The notes under the pieces were generated by a model that did no database searches, had not been told where the DNA came from, and worked only from the letters and a program-made list of their open reading frames with translations. Below are positions 8,460 through 16,146 of a DNA stretch of 64,000 nt, one piece after another. The position numbers and the translations under genes are program-made. The DNA is taken from contig NZ_JAODIY010000009.1 in the NCBI RefSeq assembly GCF_026586665.1, positions 372,001 to 436,000 on the forward strand. The letters are read 5' to 3'. Position 1 is the first letter of the stretch. The number at the start of each line of letters is the position of its first letter. Source of the stretch: Halovenus rubra. Lineage in GTDB: Archaea > Halobacteriota > Halobacteria > Halobacteriales > Haloarculaceae.

Positions 8460-9620
8460 TTAGACCATACCTTTGCCCTGCAGTTCGCGGGCGATGATGT
8501 TTTTCTGGATTTCTGTCGTCCCTTCGTAAATCTGGGTGATTTTCGCGTCGCGATAGAGTCGTTCGATATCGAAGTCATCGACAAAGCCAGCGCCGCCGTG
8601 AATCTGGAGTGCTTCGTCGACAACGTCAACAGCAATACGGGAACCGTACTCTTTTGCCATCGACGCAAGCATCGTTAGGTTCTCGTCGTTATCGTGTTCT
8701 TGCCCCCAGGCTGCCTTATGCGTGAGCGTCCGGGCAGCCTCAATTTTCGTGAACATGTCGGCAATTTTGTGCTGGATTGCCTGAAACTCGCCGATAGAGC
8801 GACCAAATTGCTCGCGCTCCTCAGCATAATCGAGGGCGCGCTCTGCTGCCCCTCGCGCAATGCCAACACCCTGTGCCGCCACAGCGGTCCGGGTCTCGTC
8901 GAAAAACTGCATCTGTTGCAGGAAGCCTGCACCGCGGGTGCCCACAAGATTTTCCTCGGGAACACGGACATCGTCTAAGATGAGTTCTGCGGTGTCGGAA
9001 GCTCTAATACCTAGCTTTCCAGTGATTTTCTCCGCTGAAAAGCCATCACGATCCGTCTCAATAATAAGCTGTGAGAAGCCGTTGTAACGACCCTCTGCGT
9101 CGGGGTCTGTCTCACAGAGGGCAACAACGTAATCTGCGACTGTGCCGTTGGTAATCCACATCTTGTTCCCATTGATGACCCACTCGTCACCATCTTTCTC
9201 TGCGCGCGTCGAGATCGAAGAGACATCAGACCCAGCGTGTGGCTCACTGATTGCAGCGCCAGTGATTGCCTCCCCTTTTGCGACTGGTGGGAGATACTCT
9301 TCTTTTTGCTCTTCAGTGCCGAACTCGATGATATTCTCCATCCCGAATGATGTTGAGATAATACAGAGGGCAATCCCCGGGTCCGCGGCGAACAACTCTT
9401 CTGTTACAAGCATCGTTTCGAGCGGTGAGTAGCCCGCACCGCCGTACTCCAATGGGATGTTCGACCCTGTCAATCCCATGTCAGCCGCCTTGTCGACGAC
9501 CTCGTGTGGGTATTTCTCTTCGCGGTCGTACTCGCCGGCAACCGGAATAACCTCGTTTTCGGCAAACTCTCGGACCGTCTTCTGTACTTGCTGTTGTTCT
9601 TGTGTCAGACCAAAGTCCAT
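8460..9620 (-). CDS. Acyl-CoA dehydrogenase
   Basis: 386 residues, the normal length for this FAD enzyme that introduces the alpha-beta double bond in acyl-CoA. Visible are the GAAISEPHAGSDVSSI and WVINGNKMWITNG FAD/substrate-binding segments in the middle domain, and the C-terminal helical domain ending with ALQIHGGAGFVDDFDIERLYRDAKITQIYEGTTEIQ. The Glu in IYEGTTEIQ is at the family catalytic-base position. It is divergent from the fused hydroxyacyl-CoA dehydrogenase/hydratase gene with a 120-base shared promoter region, so the two encode successive steps of beta-oxidation. Chain-length preference is not readable. Confidence 0.93.
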   Translation of the reverse strand: MDFGLTQEQQQVQKTVREFAENEVIPVAGEYDREEKYPHEVVDKAADMGLTGSNIPLEYGGAGYSPLETMLVTEELFAADPGIALCIISTSFGMENIIEFGTEEQKEEYLPPVAKGEAITGAAISEPHAGSDVSSISTRAEKDGDEWVINGNKMWITNGTVADYVVALCETDPDAEGRYNGFSQLIIETDRDGFSAEKITGKLGIRASDTAELILDDVRVPEENLVGTRGAGFLQQMQFFDETRTAVAAQGVGIARGAAERALDYAEEREQFGRSIGEFQAIQHKIADMFTKIEAARTLTHKAAWGQEHDNDENLTMLASMAKEYGSRIAVDVVDEALQIHGGAGFVDDFDIERLYRDAKITQIYEGTTEIQKNIIARELQGKGMV

Positions 9621-9740
9621 GTAACACAGTTACAAACACTGAGCATTAACTATTTGCATACTTAAATAAACTTCATAAAAGTTTCTTACTTGGCAAACGG
9701 AAACGTTGATGACCTGTGCGTGTGAGTAACTAGGTGAACT
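9621..9740. promoter_or_regulatory. Divergent promoter region of two beta-oxidation genes
   Basis: This AT-rich gap separates divergent acyl-CoA dehydrogenase and 3-hydroxyacyl-CoA dehydrogenase genes. AAATAAA at about 9664-9670 and CATAAAAG at 9674-9681 are TATA-like. On the minus strand GTTAATG at 9643-9649 is 23-29 bases before the acd start. The plus-strand gene has no TATA at leaderless spacing, but GGTGA lies 5-9 bases before its ATG, so it may have a leader with a Shine-Dalgarno-like site. A shared operator is possible; I see no clear palindrome. Confidence 0.4.
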
Positions 9741-11708
9741 ATGCAACTGGAGGATATCGAGATCATAACGGTTCTGGGCGCAGGAACGATGGGTCATGGC
9801 ATCGCCGAGGTTGCCGCACTTGCAGGGTATGAAGTCCGGCTTCGTGATATAAACGAGGAGCTGGTTGAAGACGGATACGAACAGATTGCGTGGAGTCTGG
9901 ACAAGCTAGCAGAGAAAGACCGCATTAGCGAAGAGACGCGTGACGAGGCAAAAGAGAGTGTCACACCCGTTGTCGATGTAGAATCGGCAGTCGATGAGGC
10001 TGATATCGTTATCGAAGCAATTGTCGAGAATATGGATATCAAACAGGACGTGTACGAAGAGGTATCCGAGCATGCTCCTGAGCAGACAATTTTCGCTTCA
10101 AATACGTCGAGCCTCTCAATCTCTGATCTGTCGGAGGCAACCGACCGCCCAGAGCAGTTCTGTGGCATGCACTTTTTCAACCCGCCTGTTCGGATGGATC
10201 TCATTGAAGTTATTCGAGGCGACCACACATCTGACGAGACGATGGATGTAATCGAGGCGCTTGCGGAGGACTTCGACAAGTCACCCGTTCGCGTTCGCAA
10301 GGACGTTCCAGGGTTCATCGTCAACCGGATTCTTGTCCCGCTGATGAACGAAGCGTGCTGGATTGTCGAAAACGGTGACGCGACAGTCGCCGAAGTCGAC
10401 TCGACGACAAAGTACGACCTCGGACTCCCGATGGGTGCATTCGAACTTGGCGATCAAGTTGGTATCGACGTTACCTACCACGTTCTCGAATATATGCATG
10501 AGGTGCTCGGTGAACCGTACGAGCCGTGCCCGCTACTTGAAGAGAAAGTTGACAACGAGAACCTAGGCCAGAAAACTGGGAAAGGGTTCTATGATTACGA
10601 GGATGACGGTGCAAATGTCCCCGCAGATGCGGGTCGTGACGACGTTCAGGACCGCCTCAACGCCGTCTTGGCCAACGAAACCGGAAAGCTTCTCGGTGGC
10701 GACGTTGCCCCAATCGAAGATATCGACGAAGCGGTCAAGCTCGGCGGCCGCTGGCCCGACGGCCCCGGTAAGCTCTGTGACGACGCTGGTCTTGGTACGC
10801 TCGTCGAAACGCTCGAAGCACACAACGAGAAAACCGGACACGGTCGCTACGAGGTCTCCGATGGACTGCGTGCTGCTGCCGAGGATGGCGGGTTCTACGG
10901 TGAAGACGACGAGGATGAGGGTGTCGACTTCGAGAACATTCGAATCGAGTACCCCGGAGAGATGGTCGGCCATATCGTTCTTGACCGTCCCCATCAGCTG
11001 AACACAGTCAGCCTAGAGATGATCGAAGAGTTCAGTACGGCAGTAGACCTGCTGGAAGATGACGAGGATATCCGTGCTATTCTTGTAACCGGTGCAGGCG
11101 ACCGTGCGTTCAGTGCCGGTGCTGATGCGATGGGCATGGCAAGTAAGGCCAACCCGATCGACGCAGTAGATCTCTCTCGCGCGGGGCAGGAAGCGTGGGG
11201 GAAACTTGAGTCTTGCTCGATGCCGACAGTCGCAGCAATTGACGGATTCTGTCTCGGTGGTGGCATGGAGCTTGCGACGTGTGCAGACATGCGAGTGGCA
11301 ACCGAACGGTCGACCTTCGGCCAGCCCGAATTTAATCTCGGACTTCTGCCCGGCTGGGGCGGGACCCAACGGCTGAAACATCTTATTGGTGAAAGCCGTG
11401 CGAAAGAGATTATTTTCACAGCAGACCACTACGACGCCGAGACGTTGCAGGACTGGGGATTCGTCAACCGGCTTGTTGACAACGACGAACTGGAGGAAGC
11501 GGCGCTTGATCTTGCCTCGGACCTCGCTGCCGGGCCGCCTCTGGCAATGGAGTACGCAAAGAAAGCGATGCTCGCTGGTCGCGATGATACAGAGTCCGGA
11601 CTCGAAACCGAAGCGTTCGCCTTCGGTCACCTCATTGCGACTGAAGACGTAATGGAAGGCGTCTCGAAGATTCAAAGCGACGAGGATCCGGAGTTCAAAG
11701 GGAAGTAA
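9741..11708 (+). CDS. Fused 3-hydroxyacyl-CoA dehydrogenase / enoyl-CoA hydratase
   Basis: 655 residues with two enzymes in one chain. Residues 1 to about 290 are an NAD-dependent 3-hydroxyacyl-CoA dehydrogenase: GAGTMGHGIA Rossmann motif near residue 14, ASNTSSLSIS, the HFFNPP motif, and FIVNRILVPLMNEA. A short HCDH_C-like segment follows to about 390. The C-terminal 260 residues are a crotonase-fold hydratase with HIVLDRP..LNT, the oxyanion-hole segment FSAGADAMGM, GGGMELA and FGQPEFNLGLLPGWGGTQRL. The order is dehydrogenase first, the reverse of bacterial FadB. A T6 run at 11731-11736 follows the stop. It works with the divergent acyl-CoA dehydrogenase in fatty-acid degradation. Confidence 0.93.
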   Translation: MQLEDIEIITVLGAGTMGHGIAEVAALAGYEVRLRDINEELVEDGYEQIAWSLDKLAEKDRISEETRDEAKESVTPVVDVESAVDEADIVIEAIVENMDIKQDVYEEVSEHAPEQTIFASNTSSLSISDLSEATDRPEQFCGMHFFNPPVRMDLIEVIRGDHTSDETMDVIEALAEDFDKSPVRVRKDVPGFIVNRILVPLMNEACWIVENGDATVAEVDSTTKYDLGLPMGAFELGDQVGIDVTYHVLEYMHEVLGEPYEPCPLLEEKVDNENLGQKTGKGFYDYEDDGANVPADAGRDDVQDRLNAVLANETGKLLGGDVAPIEDIDEAVKLGGRWPDGPGKLCDDAGLGTLVETLEAHNEKTGHGRYEVSDGLRAAAEDGGFYGEDDEDEGVDFENIRIEYPGEMVGHIVLDRPHQLNTVSLEMIEEFSTAVDLLEDDEDIRAILVTGAGDRAFSAGADAMGMASKANPIDAVDLSRAGQEAWGKLESCSMPTVAAIDGFCLGGGMELATCADMRVATERSTFGQPEFNLGLLPGWGGTQRLKHLIGESRAKEIIFTADHYDAETLQDWGFVNRLVDNDELEEAALDLASDLAAGPPLAMEYAKKAMLAGRDDTESGLETEAFAFGHLIATEDVMEGVSKIQSDEDPEFKGK

Positions 11709-11806
11709 GCGATTCCCAGCCCGGAGAAGTTTTTTACCCAACAGAAACGCGTCGAAACGCAGGTATGTGCTAATTTGCTTGCGATTCAGTGATTCGTTGA
11801 GTCTGG

Positions 11807-12538
11807 TCAGGATGTGGCGTCAAAGGTAACCTGAACGCTGTATGATACAGAGACCTCGCCGGTCTGAATGCTCGTTTTCGAAGTACCTGCACCGTCCTCT
11901 CCAACAGGTGCCGAAGAGAAGCTGACGGGCTGATAATGACGCTGAGCGGCATCAACATTGGTGACGCCAGTAATAACGAGGTCGCTAGTGCTTGCGATGG
12001 TATCCGCTTGGTCGCGTGCGTCATCCATCGCTGTCTCGATAGCTTCATCGCGGAGATCTTGGCGCGTCTCTTCGGAAAGAGTCATTCTAAGATTGGTTAC
12101 TTCTGCTCCGGCACCGGTTGCGACACTGACAATATTCTCGACCTCATCCGGGTTGTCGACCGTAATTTCGAAGCCGTGCACTCCGACAAGCTCGGGTCCG
12201 TCGGACTTCTCTCTGTATGGCTTGCGAATCTCATAGCTTGTCGTCTTGTACTCCGCATTCGTTTCGTCCAAAGCGTCTTCGAGTTCAGCACTCTGTCCAG
12301 CAATCTTATCACGGATTGCTGCAGCCTCTTCACCCTCAGCTCGCAGGGCAATGTTGATTATCGCTTTGTCAGGTTGTGCCTGAGAGTCTCCAACTGCATC
12401 GACCGATATCTGCTGGTTTTCGTTTGATTCCTGTACCGAGTCGGCACCCACAGCACCCGAAACAGCCATCGCTCCGGTGAGCGCGACTGCAAGCACTGTC
12501 AGACCGACGAGCAGGGCAGCAAGGTAGTTCTGTTTCAT
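11807..12538 (-). CDS. SIMPL (DUF541) domain protein, exported
   Basis: 243 residues. The N-terminal signal (KQNYLAALLVGLTVLAVALTGAM) is a single hydrophobic helix followed by an Ala/Gly-rich cleavage region. The remainder fits the SIMPL/DUF541 fold: ISVDAVGDSQAQPDKAIINIALRAEGEEAAA at the start of the mature part and ATGAGAEVTNLRMTLSEETRQDLRDEAIETAMDDARDQAD in the middle, ending in the VSVSYSVQVTFDA strand. Bacterial relatives are periplasmic proteins linked to oxidative stress or signalling; the archaeal role is unknown. It has a leaderless-type promoter on its own strand. Confidence 0.88.
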   Translation of the reverse strand: MKQNYLAALLVGLTVLAVALTGAMAVSGAVGADSVQESNENQQISVDAVGDSQAQPDKAIINIALRAEGEEAAAIRDKIAGQSAELEDALDETNAEYKTTSYEIRKPYREKSDGPELVGVHGFEITVDNPDEVENIVSVATGAGAEVTNLRMTLSEETRQDLRDEAIETAMDDARDQADTIASTSDLVITGVTNVDAAQRHYQPVSFSSAPVGEDGAGTSKTSIQTGEVSVSYSVQVTFDATS

Positions 12539-12545
12539 ACACTGT

Positions 12546-12561
12546 CTGCTTGAACAGGCAG
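12546..12561. promoter_or_regulatory. Near-palindrome between TATA box and start of the SIMPL gene
   Basis: CTGCTTGAACAGGCAG is a 16-base near-perfect inverted repeat (CTGC.TG AA CA.GCAG) lying between the TATA-like box and the start codon at 12538, where a repressor could sit. Function is inferred from position. Confidence 0.3.
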
Positions 12562-12565
12562 GGGG

Positions 12566-12572
12566 TTATAAA
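12566..12572 (-). promoter_or_regulatory. TATA box of the SIMPL gene
   Basis: TTTATAA on the minus strand, 28-34 bases upstream of the ATG at 12538; a good archaeal TATA match. Confidence 0.5.
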
Positions 12573-12881
12573 CACGGCAGGCACAAACAGCCATTTGAAC
12601 GAACCTACTACAACTCAACCGTCTCGAGGTCACTGGTTTTACAGAGTTTGTCTCTCGTCATCACAGAAATCAGAGCTTTCGGTACGCCTGCGAGACTCGC
12701 CAGTAGACGGGTGTTCTACCCGACTAACTTGGTAGCCGTGTTATCGCCGTTCACTCTATACCCACAACCCACCCAGTCGAACTGCTTGTCGTCGCGGTTG
12801 TTCTCGTATCTAAATTCACAGCGAATCGACCGTGAATTCGCCGGACTATTTGTTAACATTTCAAGGAATCTGTTGTGGAAA
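12573..12881. other. Intergenic stretch without a recognisable gene
   Basis: About 310 bases between divergent genes. Short open frames lack start signals and protein-like composition. The right third is AT-rich and leads into the promoter of the AAA ATPase gene. I see no RNA gene. Confidence 0.5.
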
Positions 12882-12891
12882 AATAATTAAG
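12882..12891 (+). promoter_or_regulatory. TATA box of the AAA ATPase gene
   Basis: AATAATTAAG is centred 28 bases before the ATG at 12915, consistent with a leaderless transcript. Confidence 0.5.
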
Positions 12892-12914
12892 CAGTACTGC
12901 ATAACGTACACGAG

Positions 12915-13991
12915 ATGGACGGGGACAAGAACGGGATGAAATCCACTAACGTCGACGGGTTTCAGGGGAAAGACAAGAACGGGGGTTCTAAGACCGACGA
13001 ACGACCGAACCGGTTCGTCGAGATGATGGCGGGCGACTACGAGAAAGAGGGTGTCTTCAGCAGCCGGTTCGCTGAAATTAAACCAATTCTGTTATCATTC
13101 GGTCGTGCTCTCGGTGGCCAACCAGAACATCTCGACGACCTGCCGTTCACCGAGGAATCGGGGACTGAAAAAATGCCAGAGCCGTTGTACGTCCGTCACG
13201 ACGAAGAGATGCTGACACAGCTGACGAGTTGGCTCTTGCAGGGACAACATATCGGGCTTGTCAGTCCGTATGGAACGGGCAAGACCGCACTCCGAGAAAT
13301 TGCAGCTCGTGACCTCGGTGACCGAGACGATTTTGTCGTCGCAAACGTGAAAAACCCAAACGCGACGACTGAACGTGGTCTCTACGAGGGCGTTATCAAG
13401 GCTGCCCGCGACGCCGGCTACAAAATCGACCCAGAGAATTACTGGCAGGTTCGCAACGGGATTCCATGGGCAACTGCTGAGACACGGGATGCAGTCCGAG
13501 AGACCAGTCAAAAGGCAAGAAAAGACGACACGACAGTGCTTCTTATCGTCGACGAAATCGAAGACCTTCCTACAAAACTACTCTCTCCGCTCCAGACAAC
13601 GGGTGACCTCGGCGTGCGGCTTTTTCTCTCTGGCACGCCGGAAGGCAAAGAGCGACTACATGAGTTCCGTGAGACACTTGATTCACGGGTCCGCTACTAT
13701 GAAGAAATCAATCCATTCTCGCCAGCAGACATTGCCGAGTACATCGCACGGTCGTTTGCATACTTCTGTGATGAATCGTACGATGGACAGCAGCCACCGC
13801 TATTCACTGCTGAAGCCATCAAGTGGATTCACGACCAAACAGATGGGAATCCTCGGGAGGTGCGGCTAGAGTGTATGGACCTCTTTGCGCGTGCTGCTTT
13901 CGTCTGGCATCGTTCCGGTCATGATATCGGACGCATCAATATTACACCGGCGCTGCGTCATAGAAATATCTCGATGGCCCCGCCGGACTGA
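12915..13991 (+). CDS. AAA+ ATPase (ORC/ExeA-like), unassigned role
   Basis: 358 residues. After a charged, disordered N-terminus (about 1-90) comes a P-loop ATPase: Walker A GLVSPYGTGKT at 114-124, Walker B VLLIVDEIED at about 209-218, a sensor-1-like LFLSGTPEG, and a C-terminal helical lid with IKWIHDQTDGNPREVRLECMDLF, where GNPR is the sensor-2-like motif also seen in Cdc6/ExeA-type proteins. It lacks the winged-helix domain expected for a replication initiator, so it is more likely an ORC-related or ExeA-like regulatory ATPase. It is monocistronic. The partner is not evident from neighbours. Confidence 0.75.
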   Translation: MDGDKNGMKSTNVDGFQGKDKNGGSKTDERPNRFVEMMAGDYEKEGVFSSRFAEIKPILLSFGRALGGQPEHLDDLPFTEESGTEKMPEPLYVRHDEEMLTQLTSWLLQGQHIGLVSPYGTGKTALREIAARDLGDRDDFVVANVKNPNATTERGLYEGVIKAARDAGYKIDPENYWQVRNGIPWATAETRDAVRETSQKARKDDTTVLLIVDEIEDLPTKLLSPLQTTGDLGVRLFLSGTPEGKERLHEFRETLDSRVRYYEEINPFSPADIAEYIARSFAYFCDESYDGQQPPLFTAEAIKWIHDQTDGNPREVRLECMDLFARAAFVWHRSGHDIGRINITPALRHRNISMAPPD

Positions 13992-14084
13992 AATATAAAA
14001 TCGCTATTAAATAGCCGCCCTGACTCCAGCGTCAGGTACGTATCAATTTCTACTGGCTAGGTGTGGTTACCGCTTAGAATATTG

Positions 14085-14576
14085 CTATACTTTCTCAAGG
14101 AACGGAAACATCGCACCGAGGACGAGTCCATACAACGCGTGCCACCCAACCAGTGATGTCGTCACATATGGCATCGATTCAATTGTCGAAACGCCGACAA
14201 AATCGACCCAAACAGGCATAATAAACCCTGTAGCAACCAGCGAGAGTACCAGACCGTAGACAACACCAGCAAGTGCCGTCTTCCAGAGTGAGTTTGTTAC
14301 TTTAGCCAGACTTGGGTCTGTGAGTACGAGCGCAAATATAGCCCCGAATACTGTTCCGTGGACTAAGTGTGTGGCCAGACCAATTGCCAGCGCGTTCTGA
14401 AACCCGTACATCCCAGCGATTGTATCACTCAACATTGAGATATCGACTGCCACAATTGCGATGCTTGTTAGCAACGTGGCTATGAATCCAGCTACTGTCC
14501 CTCCACGAACTGCTGGGCCATCTTCAAACGGCGATATCTCGTCAGGCTCTGCTCCGTAGTAGTCTGAGATTGCCAT
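14085..14576 (-). CDS. Small membrane protein (DUF6789-like), function unknown
   Basis: About 163 residues with four membrane helices (roughly residues 27-47, 62-84, 100-122 and 140-160 from MAISDYYG). Similar small haloarchaeal membrane proteins are sometimes labelled DUF6789 or histidine-kinase-like, but I see no kinase motif. The frame extends to a Met at 14600, but CTATTTT about 25-31 bases upstream of the Met at 14576 supports the latter as a leaderless start, and the extension is only eight residues. It lies next to the left edge of the AT-rich island. Confidence 0.65.
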   Translation of the reverse strand: MAISDYYGAEPDEISPFEDGPAVRGGTVAGFIATLLTSIAIVAVDISMLSDTIAGMYGFQNALAIGLATHLVHGTVFGAIFALVLTDPSLAKVTNSLWKTALAGVVYGLVLSLVATGFIMPVWVDFVGVSTIESMPYVTTSLVGWHALYGLVLGAMFPFLEKV

Positions 14577-14803
14577 GTTAAATAATAACACCCACAGCAC
14601 AAAATAGCTATCTCTACTTCATATCAGTTCGACAATTCTGCACAAAGCCAACTGAAACTGTGTGAGTGTCTATATCGGCCAACTTCGTTACGTCTCTTTT
14701 TTCGGTCGGGGTAGTCAGACACAGTCTGACGCGCAGCAAAATTGTACGAGATTTTGTGACGGCGTGGAACGTTTTTTCGCGGACTCACTAAACTAGGAGT
14801 AGG
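14577..14803. other. Intergenic stretch at the left island edge
   Basis: Holds the promoter of the membrane-protein gene, a perfect 7-base inverted repeat GTCAGAC-aca-GTCTGAC near 14715-14731, and a CAAAAT...ATTTTG repeat just to its right. No coding frame is convincing. Confidence 0.4.
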
Positions 14804-14902
14804 TCACTCCGAAGGAACGTCCTGGAAGTAGGAAATCTCTGCCTCAAGAAACAATCGGGTCTCGTCGCGGGTGAGTAGATAGAAGAAGTCTACGTGAGCG
14901 TA
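14804..14902 (-). pseudogene. C-terminal fragment of a truncated gene
   Basis: In the third minus-strand frame, beginning just after an in-frame TGA and ending at a TGA at 14804-14806, lies a 32-residue segment with very protein-like composition (FFYLLTRDETRLFLEAEI, then SYFQDVPSE). It has no start codon of its own and overlaps the end of the ParB-like gene in another frame. It therefore looks like the tail of a gene whose body was lost when the island was inserted or rearranged. I cannot name the parent family. Confidence 0.45.
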
Positions 14903-15663
14903 TCAATTAGATCAGGATGATCTGCCGACTGCTGGTCACCAGATTGAATTGTCTCTCTGGTCTGTTGCCATTCTGTGTGCCGAACTGCAACTCGCACCGG
15001 AATTTTATCGAGGTTCAATACCTTTGCAATTGCCAGTCTGTTTTGACCAACCCGTCGCCAAAGCAGTTGCCCATCCCGACCAATGTCCACATTTACTTCG
15101 TGTATGTTTGGATGAAGTCCATCATTATTTTTTGCGTGGGCACGGCTTCGATTTTGCCGATATACCTCTCTGTTGGTCAAATAGCCATCAGTTGCTATCG
15201 AATTATATAAATTTTCAATTTCTTCACATCTCTTTTCGAAGTCGCTCATAGACTTATATCCCCATGCGTCTCCCCTCGTATTCAGTTCCTGTTGAAATAC
15301 GCTATACAATGGCGTCTCACGCCAAGGTACGCTGTTTTCAAAATGCAGCTTGATAGATTGTGCGACAGGGTTTTCTTCGATGAATTTTTTTGTCGATTGG
15401 TCCCAATCCCCTGACCGAACTTCACCGCTATGTCCAAAGTCGAGTCCCGAGATATTCTCAATCTTGTCCGGGTTAACCTGGATTATTTTGAAAGGATCTG
15501 CATCGGTATGTGTCCCCCATATTTTCAAGCGATACTTGGTATAGATGTTCGTACCTTCTCGAAAGAGGTAGAAAATAATATCATTGAATATGGGCTTTTG
15601 ATTAATTCGTTTTCCTACGATGCTGAAAAATAGCAGGTGCCGAATTGCTCGCCAAAAGATCAT
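14890..15663 (-). CDS. ParB/sulfiredoxin-like-fold protein in a surface-polysaccharide island
   Basis: 257 residues, AT-rich codon use. The C-terminal 70 residues carry HEVNVDIGRDGQLLWRRVGQNR and LAIAKVLNLDKIPVRVAVRHTEW (about 188-232), the ParB N-domain-like pattern G(Q/R)(N/H)RLAIAK seen in haloarchaeal proteins beside glycosyltransferases. The family also includes small-molecule kinases such as the free-serine kinases, so a phosphotransferase role is possible rather than DNA binding. The N-terminus is hydrophobic (IRHLLFFSIVG) but not a clear signal peptide. It is co-oriented with the next four island genes. Confidence 0.6.
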   Translation of the reverse strand: MIFWRAIRHLLFFSIVGKRINQKPIFNDIIFYLFREGTNIYTKYRLKIWGTHTDADPFKIIQVNPDKIENISGLDFGHSGEVRSGDWDQSTKKFIEENPVAQSIKLHFENSVPWRETPLYSVFQQELNTRGDAWGYKSMSDFEKRCEEIENLYNSIATDGYLTNREVYRQNRSRAHAKNNDGLHPNIHEVNVDIGRDGQLLWRRVGQNRLAIAKVLNLDKIPVRVAVRHTEWQQTRETIQSGDQQSADHPDLIDTLT

Positions 15664-15701
15664 CTGTTTGTCTCGTTAGGGGTTTTCAGCCATATGAATA
15701 T

Positions 15702-15899
15702 TCACAAATTTTTCTCTTCTCTGAGTTGCAATAGAGCGTCTTCGGTGGCATCTGCGAACTCTTGAAACTCTTTTTCGGAACACTCAATGCGAAGAGGGCC
15801 AGCATGGATATGAATTATATCGCCTTCGTTATACTCGACCGTATACTCGGTACCATCAGAAAGTTCAAATTCCGACAGAGCCGATTCAACAATTCCCAT
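15702..15899 (-). CDS. Small acidic protein, paralogue of its upstream neighbour
   Basis: 65 residues, strongly acidic. The core GDIIHIHAGPLRIECSEKEF (about 26-45) aligns with GESIHIHWRNLRLEMTVDDY of the adjacent 74-residue protein, followed in both by a helix with FA and E..L. The fold looks like a short beta hairpin plus helix. I do not recognise a named family, though IHIHxxxLRLE-type small domains occur beside haloarchaeal surface-polysaccharide genes. Its ATG at 15899 overlaps the end of the upstream gene by 14 bases, implying translational coupling. Confidence 0.6.
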   Translation of the reverse strand: MGIVESALSEFELSDGTEYTVEYNEGDIIHIHAGPLRIECSEKEFQEFADATEDALLQLREEKNL

Positions 15900-16110
15900 T
15901 GTTTAATTCCTCCGATGCTTTTATAATTTCAGTCGCAAACAGTTCATAATCGTCAACAGTCATTTCGAGGCGTAGGTTTCGCCAGTGGATATGAATCGAC
16001 TCCCCGATGTTATCTTCTATAGCCAGCTTGGTGCTTGCCAAATCCGGCTCAGAGTCAATCTGTGTCTGTTTGAGATCCCGGACAAATACATTCATTAGCG
16101 GCATTAGCAT
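15886..16110 (-). CDS. Small acidic protein with IHIHxxxLRLE motif
   Basis: 74 residues from the first Met at 16110; MNVFVRDLKQ at residue 6 is an alternative start. The core IHIHWRNLRLEMTVDDYELFA is shared with the downstream 65-residue protein, so the two are tandem duplicates. The 14-base overlap suggests coupled translation and perhaps a hetero-oligomer. Function is unknown. The position between an NTase-fold gene and a ParB-like gene points to the same polysaccharide-related job. Confidence 0.6.
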   Translation of the reverse strand: MLMPLMNVFVRDLKQTQIDSEPDLASTKLAIEDNIGESIHIHWRNLRLEMTVDDYELFATEIIKASEELNNGNC

Positions 16111-16146
16111 TCCAAGAGTAGATTAGTGTTTTGATCGTCAGAATGG

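Noticed and set aside
12915-13991. Orc1/Cdc6 replication initiator next to an origin
   Set aside because: No winged-helix domain and no cluster of origin-recognition repeats in the flanking 376-base gap.
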